From Sulfurimonas sp. (lineage in GTDB: Bacteria > Campylobacterota > Campylobacteria > Campylobacterales > Sulfurimonadaceae), in assembly GCF_023229105.1 (NCBI RefSeq), contig NZ_JALNZY010000055.1, positions 1 to 13,560 on the forward strand: DNA of 13,560 nt, read 5' to 3'. Every line of letters starts with the position of its first letter. The stretch's first letter is position 1. The notes beneath the pieces are model-generated. The model searched no databases. It was not told the origin of the DNA and was given only the letters and a program-made list of their open reading frames with translations. A program made the position numbers and the translations under genes. Below are positions 7,103 to 13,199 of this stretch, in pieces.

Positions 7103-9133
7103 TTAGTCTAAAGGTTTTGGTTCACCAAAATAGTAGCCTTGACAGAAATCAATGCCTAAAGATTTTACTTTTTTATAAATAGACTCACTGCTTACAAACT
7201 CCGCAACTACTGAGAGCTTTTTAATTTTTGCAAATCCTACTATCGTTTGAACAATATCATAGCTATCTTGATTGGTATCGATATCTTTTATAAGAGAACC
7301 GTCTATTTTTATTGTGTCGGCATTGAGTTTTAAGAGATACTCAAAGTTGCTATACCCCGTACCAAAATCATCTATGGCGAGGGAGCAGCCAAAAGATTTT
7401 ACTTTTTGAATAAACTCATCAACTTCCACAAAGTTCTCAATTCCTTCAGATTCAACTAGTTCAAATGTAATATTTTGTGCCTTTGTGCACTTTTGCAGGC
7501 TGTTAAATATAAACTCTTTAATATATTCGGATTCTATATCTTCAATAGTTATATTTATACTGCATTTTATATCTTTTGCCTTTGCCAGCTCCATAGTTTT
7601 TTCAATAACAATTTTAGTTATTTCTATATATTGATGAGATTTTTTTGCTTTATCCAAAAAGAAAAACGGTGAGATAATTTTTCCATCTTCATCTATCATT
7701 CTGACTAAAGCTTCATACTTTTCTATCTTTTTTGTGTTTGTATCGACTATTGGTTGAAAAAAGATTGTGAATCTATTTTCAGCGAGTGCTTTTTTAATCT
7801 TAGAACTCCACTCAATATTTGATTTATACTCATCTTCAAGAGAGGTTTCTTGACTGTATATGTTAAAAGATAGACCCTTTTGTTTTGCATATCTGCTTGC
7901 TAAATTTACAGTTGTCACAAGAGAAGATGCCTCTTCAAACGAGAGCGCAACCGTGGTGTCGATATTGAATTTTTTATTTTCTGCAGTAATAGTATTTGCA
8001 CTTAAAAAAGAGTTTAGTTTTATCATCTTATCAATAAAACTCTCTTTTTTTAAATCGGTATTTAAAATGATAAATTCATCACCTTGAAGACGAAAAATTT
8101 TATAGGAGTCGTCTAGTTTGCTTTGAATACTTTGAGAAAATGATTTTATGACGTTGTTGCCGATTGTTTCGCCGTAGAAGTTGTTTATTTGATTAAATCT
8201 ATTTATATCAATAAGAGCGATATTGAGAGGCTCTTTTTTATATGAGGAGAGTATTTCACTCAGGGCAAGCCTATTTCCAACTCCTGTTAGATTATCTGTA
8301 TGAGCCAATCTTTCTATCTCTTTTTGTTTGTTTGCAAGTTCTGTAATATCATATCTTATAGAGAGGTACTCTTTTATATTTGATTCCTCATCTAATATAG
8401 GAACAATTACACTATCTACTATATAATATTCAGAATTCTTTTTTTTGTTTTTTATATTTCCTCGCCACACTTTTTTACTTTTAATGGTTTTCCATAAATC
8501 TTTAAAAAGAGCATCGGGCGTATCATCATGACGAACTATGTTGTGCGCTTTACCTATAACTTCCTCCCTGTTATATCCGGAGAGTTTACAAAAGTTGTCA
8601 TTTACATAGGTAATAATTCCCTTTTTATCGGCAATGGTTAGGATTAAGTTTTCATCTATGGCATCTTGATAACTTTTTAAAATAGAGATTTTTTCATTAA
8701 GCTGTTTAGTTTTTTTAGCTAATTTTTTTTCTAGCTCCTCCTCAAACTCTATTCTCATAGTTATATCTCTAACTAGAGCAATATTATATGTTCTATTTTC
8801 TCTTTGAATAATTCTAGCATTTACTTCAACACAAAACTGAGTTTTATCTTTGCAAGTCAGCTGCGCATAATCAGTTAGGGACTCTTTTTCTTGTAGTTCA
8901 ACCATATGCTTAGAGAATTCTTTAGAGTCTTTTATGGGTTTTCTAAAACCGTCTATACCGAGTTCTTGCATCTCTTTGAGTGTATAGCCGAGTTTTTTAA
9001 TAGCAGTTTCATTGGCATACTCTACAGATATATTATCTTTTAGTATCTCTAGTATAAAGAGCATATCACTAGAACTATCTAGAAGCTCGCCAAAAGGAAG
9101 ATTAAACTCTTTTTCAATAATTTTTCTTTGCAT
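7103..9133 (-). CDS. PAS-PAS-GGDEF-EAL protein, probable c-di-GMP phosphodiesterase
   Basis: A 676-aa protein with no signal peptide or membrane helix, so it is probably a cytoplasmic sensor. PAS domain 1 spans about 10-130. A short coiled coil (about 131-150) leads to PAS domain 2 at about 150-272. PAS 2 resembles Aer-type redox PAS domains (NIVRHDDTP, then W.GN..NKKKN). The GGDEF domain (about 279-430) starts with TDNLTGVGNR, but the signature is QGDEF (350-354). The usual ND and GD in the upstream helix read NN and GN, and there is no RxxD inhibitory site, so cyclase activity is doubtful. The EAL domain (about 440-676) keeps EAL at 474-476, FELVES, DDFGTGY (DD at 588-589), IKIDG, VVAE and QGYYF, so c-di-GMP hydrolysis is likely. 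It follows proC by 12 bases on the same strand and is probably co-transcribed with it. The ligand or redox cue is unknown. Confidence 0.9.
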   Translation of the reverse strand: MQRKIIEKEFNLPFGELLDSSSDMLFILEILKDNISVEYANETAIKKLGYTLKEMQELGIDGFRKPIKDSKEFSKHMVELQEKESLTDYAQLTCKDKTQFCVEVNARIIQRENRTYNIALVRDITMRIEFEEELEKKLAKKTKQLNEKISILKSYQDAIDENLILTIADKKGIITYVNDNFCKLSGYNREEVIGKAHNIVRHDDTPDALFKDLWKTIKSKKVWRGNIKNKKKNSEYYIVDSVIVPILDEESNIKEYLSIRYDITELANKQKEIERLAHTDNLTGVGNRLALSEILSSYKKEPLNIALIDINRFNQINNFYGETIGNNVIKSFSQSIQSKLDDSYKIFRLQGDEFIILNTDLKKESFIDKMIKLNSFLSANTITAENKKFNIDTTVALSFEEASSLVTTVNLASRYAKQKGLSFNIYSQETSLEDEYKSNIEWSSKIKKALAENRFTIFFQPIVDTNTKKIEKYEALVRMIDEDGKIISPFFFLDKAKKSHQYIEITKIVIEKTMELAKAKDIKCSINITIEDIESEYIKEFIFNSLQKCTKAQNITFELVESEGIENFVEVDEFIQKVKSFGCSLAIDDFGTGYSNFEYLLKLNADTIKIDGSLIKDIDTNQDSYDIVQTIVGFAKIKKLSVVAEFVSSESIYKKVKSLGIDFCQGYYFGEPKPLD

Positions 9134-9141
9134 ATGCGAAA

Positions 9142-9147
9142 TCCTCT
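9142..9147 (-). promoter_or_regulatory. Ribosome binding site of the PAS-GGDEF-EAL gene
   Basis: Read on the minus strand, AGAGGA lies eight bases before the ATG at 9133. It overlaps the proC stop codon, which supports both the chosen start and translation from a proC transcript. Confidence 0.6.
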
Positions 9148-9910
9148 ATTTTGATAATTGCACTGCTTTTTTATAAGCTTGCTCAATCGCATTTATACAT
9201 GAAGCTCTTACATTCCCATCTTCAAGAGCCCCATAACCCGCGGCAGTTGTTCCGCCGGGACTCATAACTGCATCTTTTAAAAGTGCAGGGTGAATCTCTT
9301 GTATAAGCTCCCCAAATCCACTGAAAAGTCCGCGCATAGTTGCCATAGCATCAGCTCTTTTCATTCCTTGTTTGACCGCTCCATCACTTAACGCCTCAGC
9401 AATAAGCGTTAGATATGCAGGTCCGCTTCCTGCAAGTGCCGTTGCGATGTCAAGCTCTTTTTCACTTCCTAGCCAAAGAGTTGTACCGATGGCTCCAAGC
9501 AGCTCTTTGGCTTCATCCATGTATGCCTCATCCCCGGTAAGCGTAGTCATAGATTTGCCTACGCTAGCAGCAAGGTTTGGCATGCTTCTTACGATGGCAT
9601 AAGGGTTGAGATTTTGCTTTATTTTTTGCACTGTTGTTCCGGCAAGAACAGAGTATATAACCTTTGCTCTTCCTTTGATTCTAGCGGCAATTTCCTCAAC
9701 ATTTGCAGGTTTTACGCAGAGCATAACCGTTTTACCCTCTATGTCACAACTATCCATCAACATTTTTTCTATTTTAACGCCCACTTCATTTTCAAAGGCA
9801 TCTAGTTTTTCTAAATCCCTGCCGATAACTTCTAGTTTATAGCTCTCTTTTAGCCCCTTCGCAATGCTTAGAGCCATATTTCCGTTTCCGATGAAAGTGA
9901 TTGTTTTCAT
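9146..9910 (-). CDS. proC: Pyrroline-5-carboxylate reductase
   Basis: A 254-aa cytoplasmic enzyme that reduces 1-pyrroline-5-carboxylate to L-proline with NAD(P)H, the final step of proline synthesis. The N-terminal Rossmann fold opens with TFIGNGNMALSIAKGL. VKPANVEEI follows the dinucleotide-binding half. The C-terminal dimer domain holds AGSGPAYLTLIAEAL and the family signature SPGGTTAAGYGAL. Length is near the usual 260-275 aa. On the minus strand AAAGG (9917-9921) stands six bases before the ATG. It is divergent from proA, which supplies the preceding reductase step. A c-di-GMP signalling gene is placed directly downstream. Confidence 0.95.
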   Translation of the reverse strand: MKTITFIGNGNMALSIAKGLKESYKLEVIGRDLEKLDAFENEVGVKIEKMLMDSCDIEGKTVMLCVKPANVEEIAARIKGRAKVIYSVLAGTTVQKIKQNLNPYAIVRSMPNLAASVGKSMTTLTGDEAYMDEAKELLGAIGTTLWLGSEKELDIATALAGSGPAYLTLIAEALSDGAVKQGMKRADAMATMRGLFSGFGELIQEIHPALLKDAVMSPGGTTAAGYGALEDGNVRASCINAIEQAYKKAVQLSK

Positions 9911-9934
9911 AAAATGCCTTTATTTTTTTATGGT

Positions 9935-9943
9935 AGTATAACA
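9935..9943 (-). promoter_or_regulatory. proC: Extended -10 promoter for proC
   Basis: Read on the minus strand, TGTTATACT is an extended -10 element (TGn plus TATACT, five of six matches to TATAAT). The predicted transcription start is near 9928, giving a leader of about 18 bases that contains the AAAGG ribosome site. Confidence 0.55.
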
Positions 9944-9949
9944 TTAACA

Positions 9950-9955
9950 TATAAA
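9950..9955 (+). promoter_or_regulatory. proA: Candidate -10 box for proA
   Basis: TATAAA lies 21 bases before the proA start at 9977, placing the transcript start near 9962. It is an AT-rich region and the choice is tentative. The divergent proC box is only 6 bases away, so the two polymerase footprints would overlap. Confidence 0.35.
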
Positions 9956-9965
9956 TTTTATGAAA

Positions 9966-9970
9966 AAGGA
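9966..9970 (+). promoter_or_regulatory. Ribosome binding site that sets the proA start
   Basis: AAGGA ends six bases before the ATG at 9977. It favours this start over an in-frame ATG at 9914, whose extra 21 residues are not ProA-like and are encoded in the promoter region. Confidence 0.75.
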
Positions 9971-9976
9971 AAAGAA

Positions 9977-11209
9977 ATGGAGAAATTTTTAGCAGAGGCA
10001 AAAGAGGCGAGTAGGGTACTTAGTGCTCTTAGCGGGGCAGAGAAAAATAGAATTTTAAAAGAGATGGCAACGGCACTAAGAGCAAATACGATGGAATTAT
10101 TGGAAGCTAATGCGCTTGACATGCGAGAGGGCAAAAAGAATTCTCTCTCCACAACGTTAATGGATAGACTTCTCTTAGATGAGGAGCGTATTAATGCTAT
10201 GGCTGTGGCGATTGAGGAGATAGCAGCGCTAAAAGAGCCAGTAGGGCGTATTCTTGATGGCTGGGTAACGGAAGTCGGGTTAAAGATAGAGAAGGTCTCT
10301 ATCCCTATCGGCGTGATAGGAATTATCTATGAATCCCGTCCAAATGTTACAAGTGATACTGCGGCACTCTGTTTTAAGAGCTCAAATGTTTGTGTTTTAA
10401 AGGGCGGAAAAGAGGCTGAAAATTCAAACAGTGCAATAGCAAAAATACTCCAAGCAACACTGCAAAAGAACAATCTTCCAAAATCTTTGATTTCGCTTAT
10501 TCCCGACTCCTCAAGAGAGGGGGTTGCAAAACTTATAAAAATGGATAAATATGTTGACCTTATTATTCCTCGCGGCGGGGCAGGGCTTATAAAATATGTG
10601 AGTGATAATGCAACGGTAAGCGTAGTTAAACATGATAAAGGGCAGTGCCATACATATATAGACAAAGATGCAATCATGAAAGATGCTATAAAAATTGCTA
10701 TAAATGCTAAGGTTCAAAGACCGGGTGTTTGTAATGCAATGGAGACACTTTTGGTTGATAGTGCTATAGCCAAAGATGCGCTTTTGCTTTTAAAGGCAGA
10801 GTTTGATAAAACACATACAGAGTTAAAAGGATGTAAAAATACGCAGGCAATTATAGACGTAGCAGATGCATCAGAGGAGGATTACGATACTGAATATCTG
10901 GCAAATATACTAAACATAAAAGTCGTTAACGGTGTTGAGGGAGCGATAGAGCATATTGTGAGATTTAGCTCAGGTCACTCTGAAGCCATAATCACTCAAA
11001 ATGTAACTACCGCAGAGATGTTTTTAAATGCCATTGATGCAGCAGCTGTTTATCTAAATGCTTCGACAAGATTTACCGATGGAGCTGCTTTTGGATTTGG
11101 TGCGGAAGTCGGGATTAGCACAAATAAACTCCATGCTCGTGGACCGATGGGAATAGAAGGCTTAACAACTTATAAGTTTAAAATTTATGGAAGCGGACAA
11201 ATTAGATAG
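9977..11209 (+). CDS. proA: Gamma-glutamyl phosphate reductase
   Basis: A 410-aa member of the aldehyde dehydrogenase superfamily, near the usual length of about 417 aa. It reduces L-glutamyl 5-phosphate to glutamate-5-semialdehyde with NADPH, the second step of proline synthesis. The N-terminal helix reads AKEASRVLSALSGAEKN. IGVIGIIYESRPNVTSD is a strong family match. PRGGAGLI and the active-site region VQRPGVCNAMETLLVD follow, with the nucleophile Cys252. The C-terminus has DGAAFGFGAEVGIST and ARGPMG. The true start is 9977, not the upstream in-frame ATG at 9914, because AAGGA precedes it and homology begins there. The proB kinase gene is not in the window. A hairpin with a T-run follows 12 bases after the stop. 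Confidence 0.96.
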   Translation: MEKFLAEAKEASRVLSALSGAEKNRILKEMATALRANTMELLEANALDMREGKKNSLSTTLMDRLLLDEERINAMAVAIEEIAALKEPVGRILDGWVTEVGLKIEKVSIPIGVIGIIYESRPNVTSDTAALCFKSSNVCVLKGGKEAENSNSAIAKILQATLQKNNLPKSLISLIPDSSREGVAKLIKMDKYVDLIIPRGGAGLIKYVSDNATVSVVKHDKGQCHTYIDKDAIMKDAIKIAINAKVQRPGVCNAMETLLVDSAIAKDALLLLKAEFDKTHTELKGCKNTQAIIDVADASEEDYDTEYLANILNIKVVNGVEGAIEHIVRFSSGHSEAIITQNVTTAEMFLNAIDAAAVYLNASTRFTDGAAFGFGAEVGISTNKLHARGPMGIEGLTTYKFKIYGSGQIR

Positions 11210-11221
11210 ATTTTCTCCTAT

Positions 11222-11249
11222 CGTTGATTTAAGTCAACGTTATTTTTTT
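11222..11249 (+). terminator. proA: Intrinsic terminator after proA
   Basis: CGTTGAT (11222-11228) pairs with GTCAACG (11233-11239) around a TTAA tetraloop, with six Watson-Crick pairs and one T-G wobble at the loop. A run of seven T follows at 11243-11249. The same palindrome contains an FNR-type operator, so its role may be double. Confidence 0.6.
11224..11237 (+). promoter_or_regulatory. CRP/FNR-family (FNR/DNR-type) operator
   Basis: TTGATTTAAGTCAA matches the FNR/ANR/DNR consensus TTGAT-N4-ATCAA at nine of ten specified positions. Its centre (between 11230 and 11231) lies about 40-41 bases before the transcription start predicted from the TATAAT at 11259. That is the class II activator position. 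It most likely lets a CRP/FNR-family regulator sensing low oxygen or nitric oxide switch on the DUF2249 - membrane protein - DUF59 operon. The alternative is a plain terminator stem that resembles the site by chance. Confidence 0.55.
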
Positions 11250-11258
11250 ATTATTAAA

Positions 11259-11264
11259 TATAAT
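11259..11264 (+). promoter_or_regulatory. -10 box of the DUF2249 - membrane protein - DUF59 operon
   Basis: A perfect TATAAT stands in an AT-rich stretch 27 bases before the ATG at 11292. No -35 hexamer is evident at the expected place, as is usual for activator-dependent promoters. A strong AAGGAG at 11280-11285, six bases before the ATG, completes the leader. Confidence 0.55.
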
Positions 11265-11291
11265 TAAAAATATAAATTTAAGGAGTTAAAA

Positions 11292-11633
11292 ATGTCAAAT
11301 ATACCAGTAGAAGCATCTAAGATTGAAGTTGCTGGAGCAACTGTCGATTTTTACAAATTAGAAAAAGATGGTGTGAGTACGTACTACTTTGATACATCAA
11401 AATGCGGCCCGCCAGATCCGATGGTAAATGCTGTATGCGGCTTGAAGCTTATAAAAGCAACAGATGATAAGTTGGTCATGATAAATCATAAAGCACCCGG
11501 CGGTCTTTTTGCCAAGCTCGGCGAGGATGTCTCGCATGAGATAGAGACGCTAGATAATGGTTTAGTAAAGGTAACTTTCTCAAGCAATAGCGCATCTGAG
11601 GCGAATACTGATTTTGAAAATATCAAACACTAG
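11292..11633 (+). CDS. DUF2249-like small protein (TusA-like fold)
   Basis: A 113-aa soluble protein with no signal peptide. Residues 1-30 form an N-terminal extension. From about 31 on the pattern fits DUF2249: YYFDTSKCGPPDP, a helix (MVNAVCGLKLI), a strand (DKLVMINH), KAPGGLFAKL matching the family eP..L...L region, and a last strand with DNGLVKVTF. DUF2249 domains share the fold of TusA-type sulfur carriers. Here Cys38 lies two residues before the PPDP turn, where TusA has its Cys as the first residue of CPxP, and Cys49 is in the helix. It starts behind a strong AAGGAG and a TATAAT box with an FNR-like site upstream. The next gene begins seven bases after its stop. Its function is unknown; sulfur or metal delivery to the partner proteins is inference. 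Confidence 0.65.
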   Translation: MSNIPVEASKIEVAGATVDFYKLEKDGVSTYYFDTSKCGPPDPMVNAVCGLKLIKATDDKLVMINHKAPGGLFAKLGEDVSHEIETLDNGLVKVTFSSNSASEANTDFENIKH

Positions 11634-11640
11634 TATTTAA

Positions 11641-12888
11641 ATGTTTTCAGTATCACAAGACTTTGCTCCTCCATTTAAACTAATCTCTCCATTTTTTATA
11701 ATAGGGAGTTTGTTTTATCTATTGTCAGTTATATTTTTATTTTTTTTCTCGGTAGAAAATCTATCAATGTTAGATACAAAAATACTAAGTTTCGTCCATC
11801 TATTTTTGTTAGGCTTTGTCATGATGACGATTTTTGGTGCAATGGCACAATTGGTGCCGGTTGTTTTAGAAGTCGGACACTTTGGCGTTGAACTTTTTTA
11901 TGCAATTTGGCCTCTGCTTGGTATTGGTACGATAATGATGGCATTTGGATTTTTAAGCTATCCGATGCTGCTACCTTTTGGCGGAGTAGTTGTTTTGATA
12001 GCTATGATGATATTTGTGATGGAAATATTTTTGACTATAAAAAAAGTTAAAGAGTTTAATCTTGTCATTAGTAGTATATTGATATCAAATATTTTTCTCT
12101 TTTTTGGGATTATATTTGGTCTTATTATGGCTCTTGGGTATGCGGGGATGATTTCTGTAGATATTCATACTCTGCTAAAGAGTCATGTTTTTTTAGTGAT
12201 TGTGGGATATATAATTATCACTATTATGGGACTTTCCCTTGTTTTGCTTCCGATGTTTGGTCTTTCACACGGGTTTAGTAAAAAGCCTTTAAAAATTTCC
12301 ATGACAATAGTAAGTCTATCGGTTTTATCGGTTATGATTTCTTCTCTAAGCGGAGTTGTGTTTATGGAGTATGTAGGCTACACGTTAGCAGCGCTTGGAC
12401 TGTTTGTCTATTTTTACTTTATAAAAACAATATATAAAACCAGAGCTAGAAAAGAGATTGATGTCTATGCAAAATCACTTATTTTTGCCTATTTTTCTTT
12501 AATCTCTTCGCTTGTTTTGGGCTTGAGTTATTTACTTAGCGGGTATGAGCCGTTGCTTTTAACATCTGTATGGATGATATTTTTTGGTTTCTTTGCTTTT
12601 ACTATTACGGGGCACATGTATAAAATAGTCCCGTTTCTTGTCTGGTTTGAGAGATTTTCTCCTCTTGTGGGAAAGCAAAAGGTACCGATGTTAGCAGATA
12701 TGCTTCCAGCTAAAAGTGCCTCTGCTCAGTTTATTTTTTGTGCCTTGGGTGTTTTAGTCGTGGCAGCTGCTTTGTTGCTGCAAGATGAAGTTGTTTTAAA
12801 AGCGGGAGCCTCGTTTTTATTGGTAGGAGCTTTAGCTTTTTTAAGAAGCGTATTTTATATGATAAATTATAAACAAAATATTATTTAA
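11641..12888 (+). CDS. 12-TM NnrS / oxidase-subunit-I-like membrane protein
   Basis: A 415-aa, highly hydrophobic inner-membrane protein with about twelve helices (roughly 16-37, 49-75, 82-103, 107-130, 139-165, 181-206, 217-238, 241-262, 278-301, 305-330, 358-382 and 385-407). Histidines sit at or near helix ends: His53 in FVHLFLLGF (helix 2), His80, His176 and His182 before helix 6, His210 in GLSHGF, and His325 in TGHMYKIVPF. Helix-2 His followed by G...G...P recalls NnrS and heme-copper oxidase subunit I relatives. However, the HH and HxH copper and heme ligands of true oxidases are missing, so it should not be a normal terminal oxidase. There is no clear Shine-Dalgarno, so it is probably translated by coupling with the DUF2249 gene seven bases upstream. 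Heme or copper binding with a role in nitric oxide or low-oxygen physiology is inference from the family and the upstream operator. Confidence 0.6.
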   Translation: MFSVSQDFAPPFKLISPFFIIGSLFYLLSVIFLFFFSVENLSMLDTKILSFVHLFLLGFVMMTIFGAMAQLVPVVLEVGHFGVELFYAIWPLLGIGTIMMAFGFLSYPMLLPFGGVVVLIAMMIFVMEIFLTIKKVKEFNLVISSILISNIFLFFGIIFGLIMALGYAGMISVDIHTLLKSHVFLVIVGYIIITIMGLSLVLLPMFGLSHGFSKKPLKISMTIVSLSVLSVMISSLSGVVFMEYVGYTLAALGLFVYFYFIKTIYKTRARKEIDVYAKSLIFAYFSLISSLVLGLSYLLSGYEPLLLTSVWMIFFGFFAFTITGHMYKIVPFLVWFERFSPLVGKQKVPMLADMLPAKSASAQFIFCALGVLVVAAALLLQDEVVLKAGASFLLVGALAFLRSVFYMINYKQNII

Positions 12889-12899
12889 GGATTGAGATT

Positions 12900-13199
12900 A
12901 TGTATACAAAAGAGGAACTGTTTTTAGCTATTTCAACGGTAATAGACCCAGAAGTTGGCTTTAACCTTGTAGAAATGGGGCTTATTTATGATGCTTCATG
13001 TGATGATGAGGGAAATGCATACATAAAGATGACGCTCTCCACAAAAGCGTGTCCTATGCATCAGCTTATACAGCAATGGGTAAAAGAAGCTGTAAAAAAG
13101 ATGGCAGGGATAAAGAGCGTAGAGATTGATTTGGTATGGGAACCGGAGTGGAATATAACTATGGCTGATGATAATGTTAAAAAGGCATTAGGAGGTTAA
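12900..13199 (+). CDS. DUF59/MIP18-family iron-sulfur cluster assembly protein
   Basis: A 99-aa cytoplasmic protein of the MIP18/DUF59 (SufT, PaaD-related) family. It shows the opening IDPEVGFNLVEMGLIYD, strand MTLSTKACP with the conserved reactive Cys51, the helix LIQQWVKEAVKKMAGI, and the ending VDLVWEPEW-type segment (IDLVWEPEW) with a final LGG. Family members help place Fe-S clusters on client proteins. Here the client is unknown. It is the third gene of the operon, 11 bases after the membrane protein, with AAGGA at 12887-12891. It is a stand-alone domain, not fused to a Mrp/ApbC ATPase. Its last 12 bases overlap the 3' end of the convergent minus-strand gene. Confidence 0.88.
   Translation: MYTKEELFLAISTVIDPEVGFNLVEMGLIYDASCDDEGNAYIKMTLSTKACPMHQLIQQWVKEAVKKMAGIKSVEIDLVWEPEWNITMADDNVKKALGG

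Noticed and set aside
7475..8087. Plus-strand small hydrophobic frames opposite the GGDEF-EAL gene
   Set aside because: Their hydrophobicity is what antisense to AT-rich Lys/Asn/Glu codons produces; no start signals support them.
9372..9842. Plus-strand open frames opposite proC
   Set aside because: They are antisense to a clear ProC gene, with no ribosome sites or domain features.
9914..9976. N-terminal extension of ProA from an in-frame ATG at 9914
   Set aside because: The 21 extra residues are not ProA-like, lie over the divergent promoter region, and the AAGGA ribosome site fits the ATG at 9977.
10327..10717. Minus-strand open frames of 68 and 116 codons inside proA
   Set aside because: They overlap a strongly conserved enzyme, have no recognisable motifs, and overlap each other.
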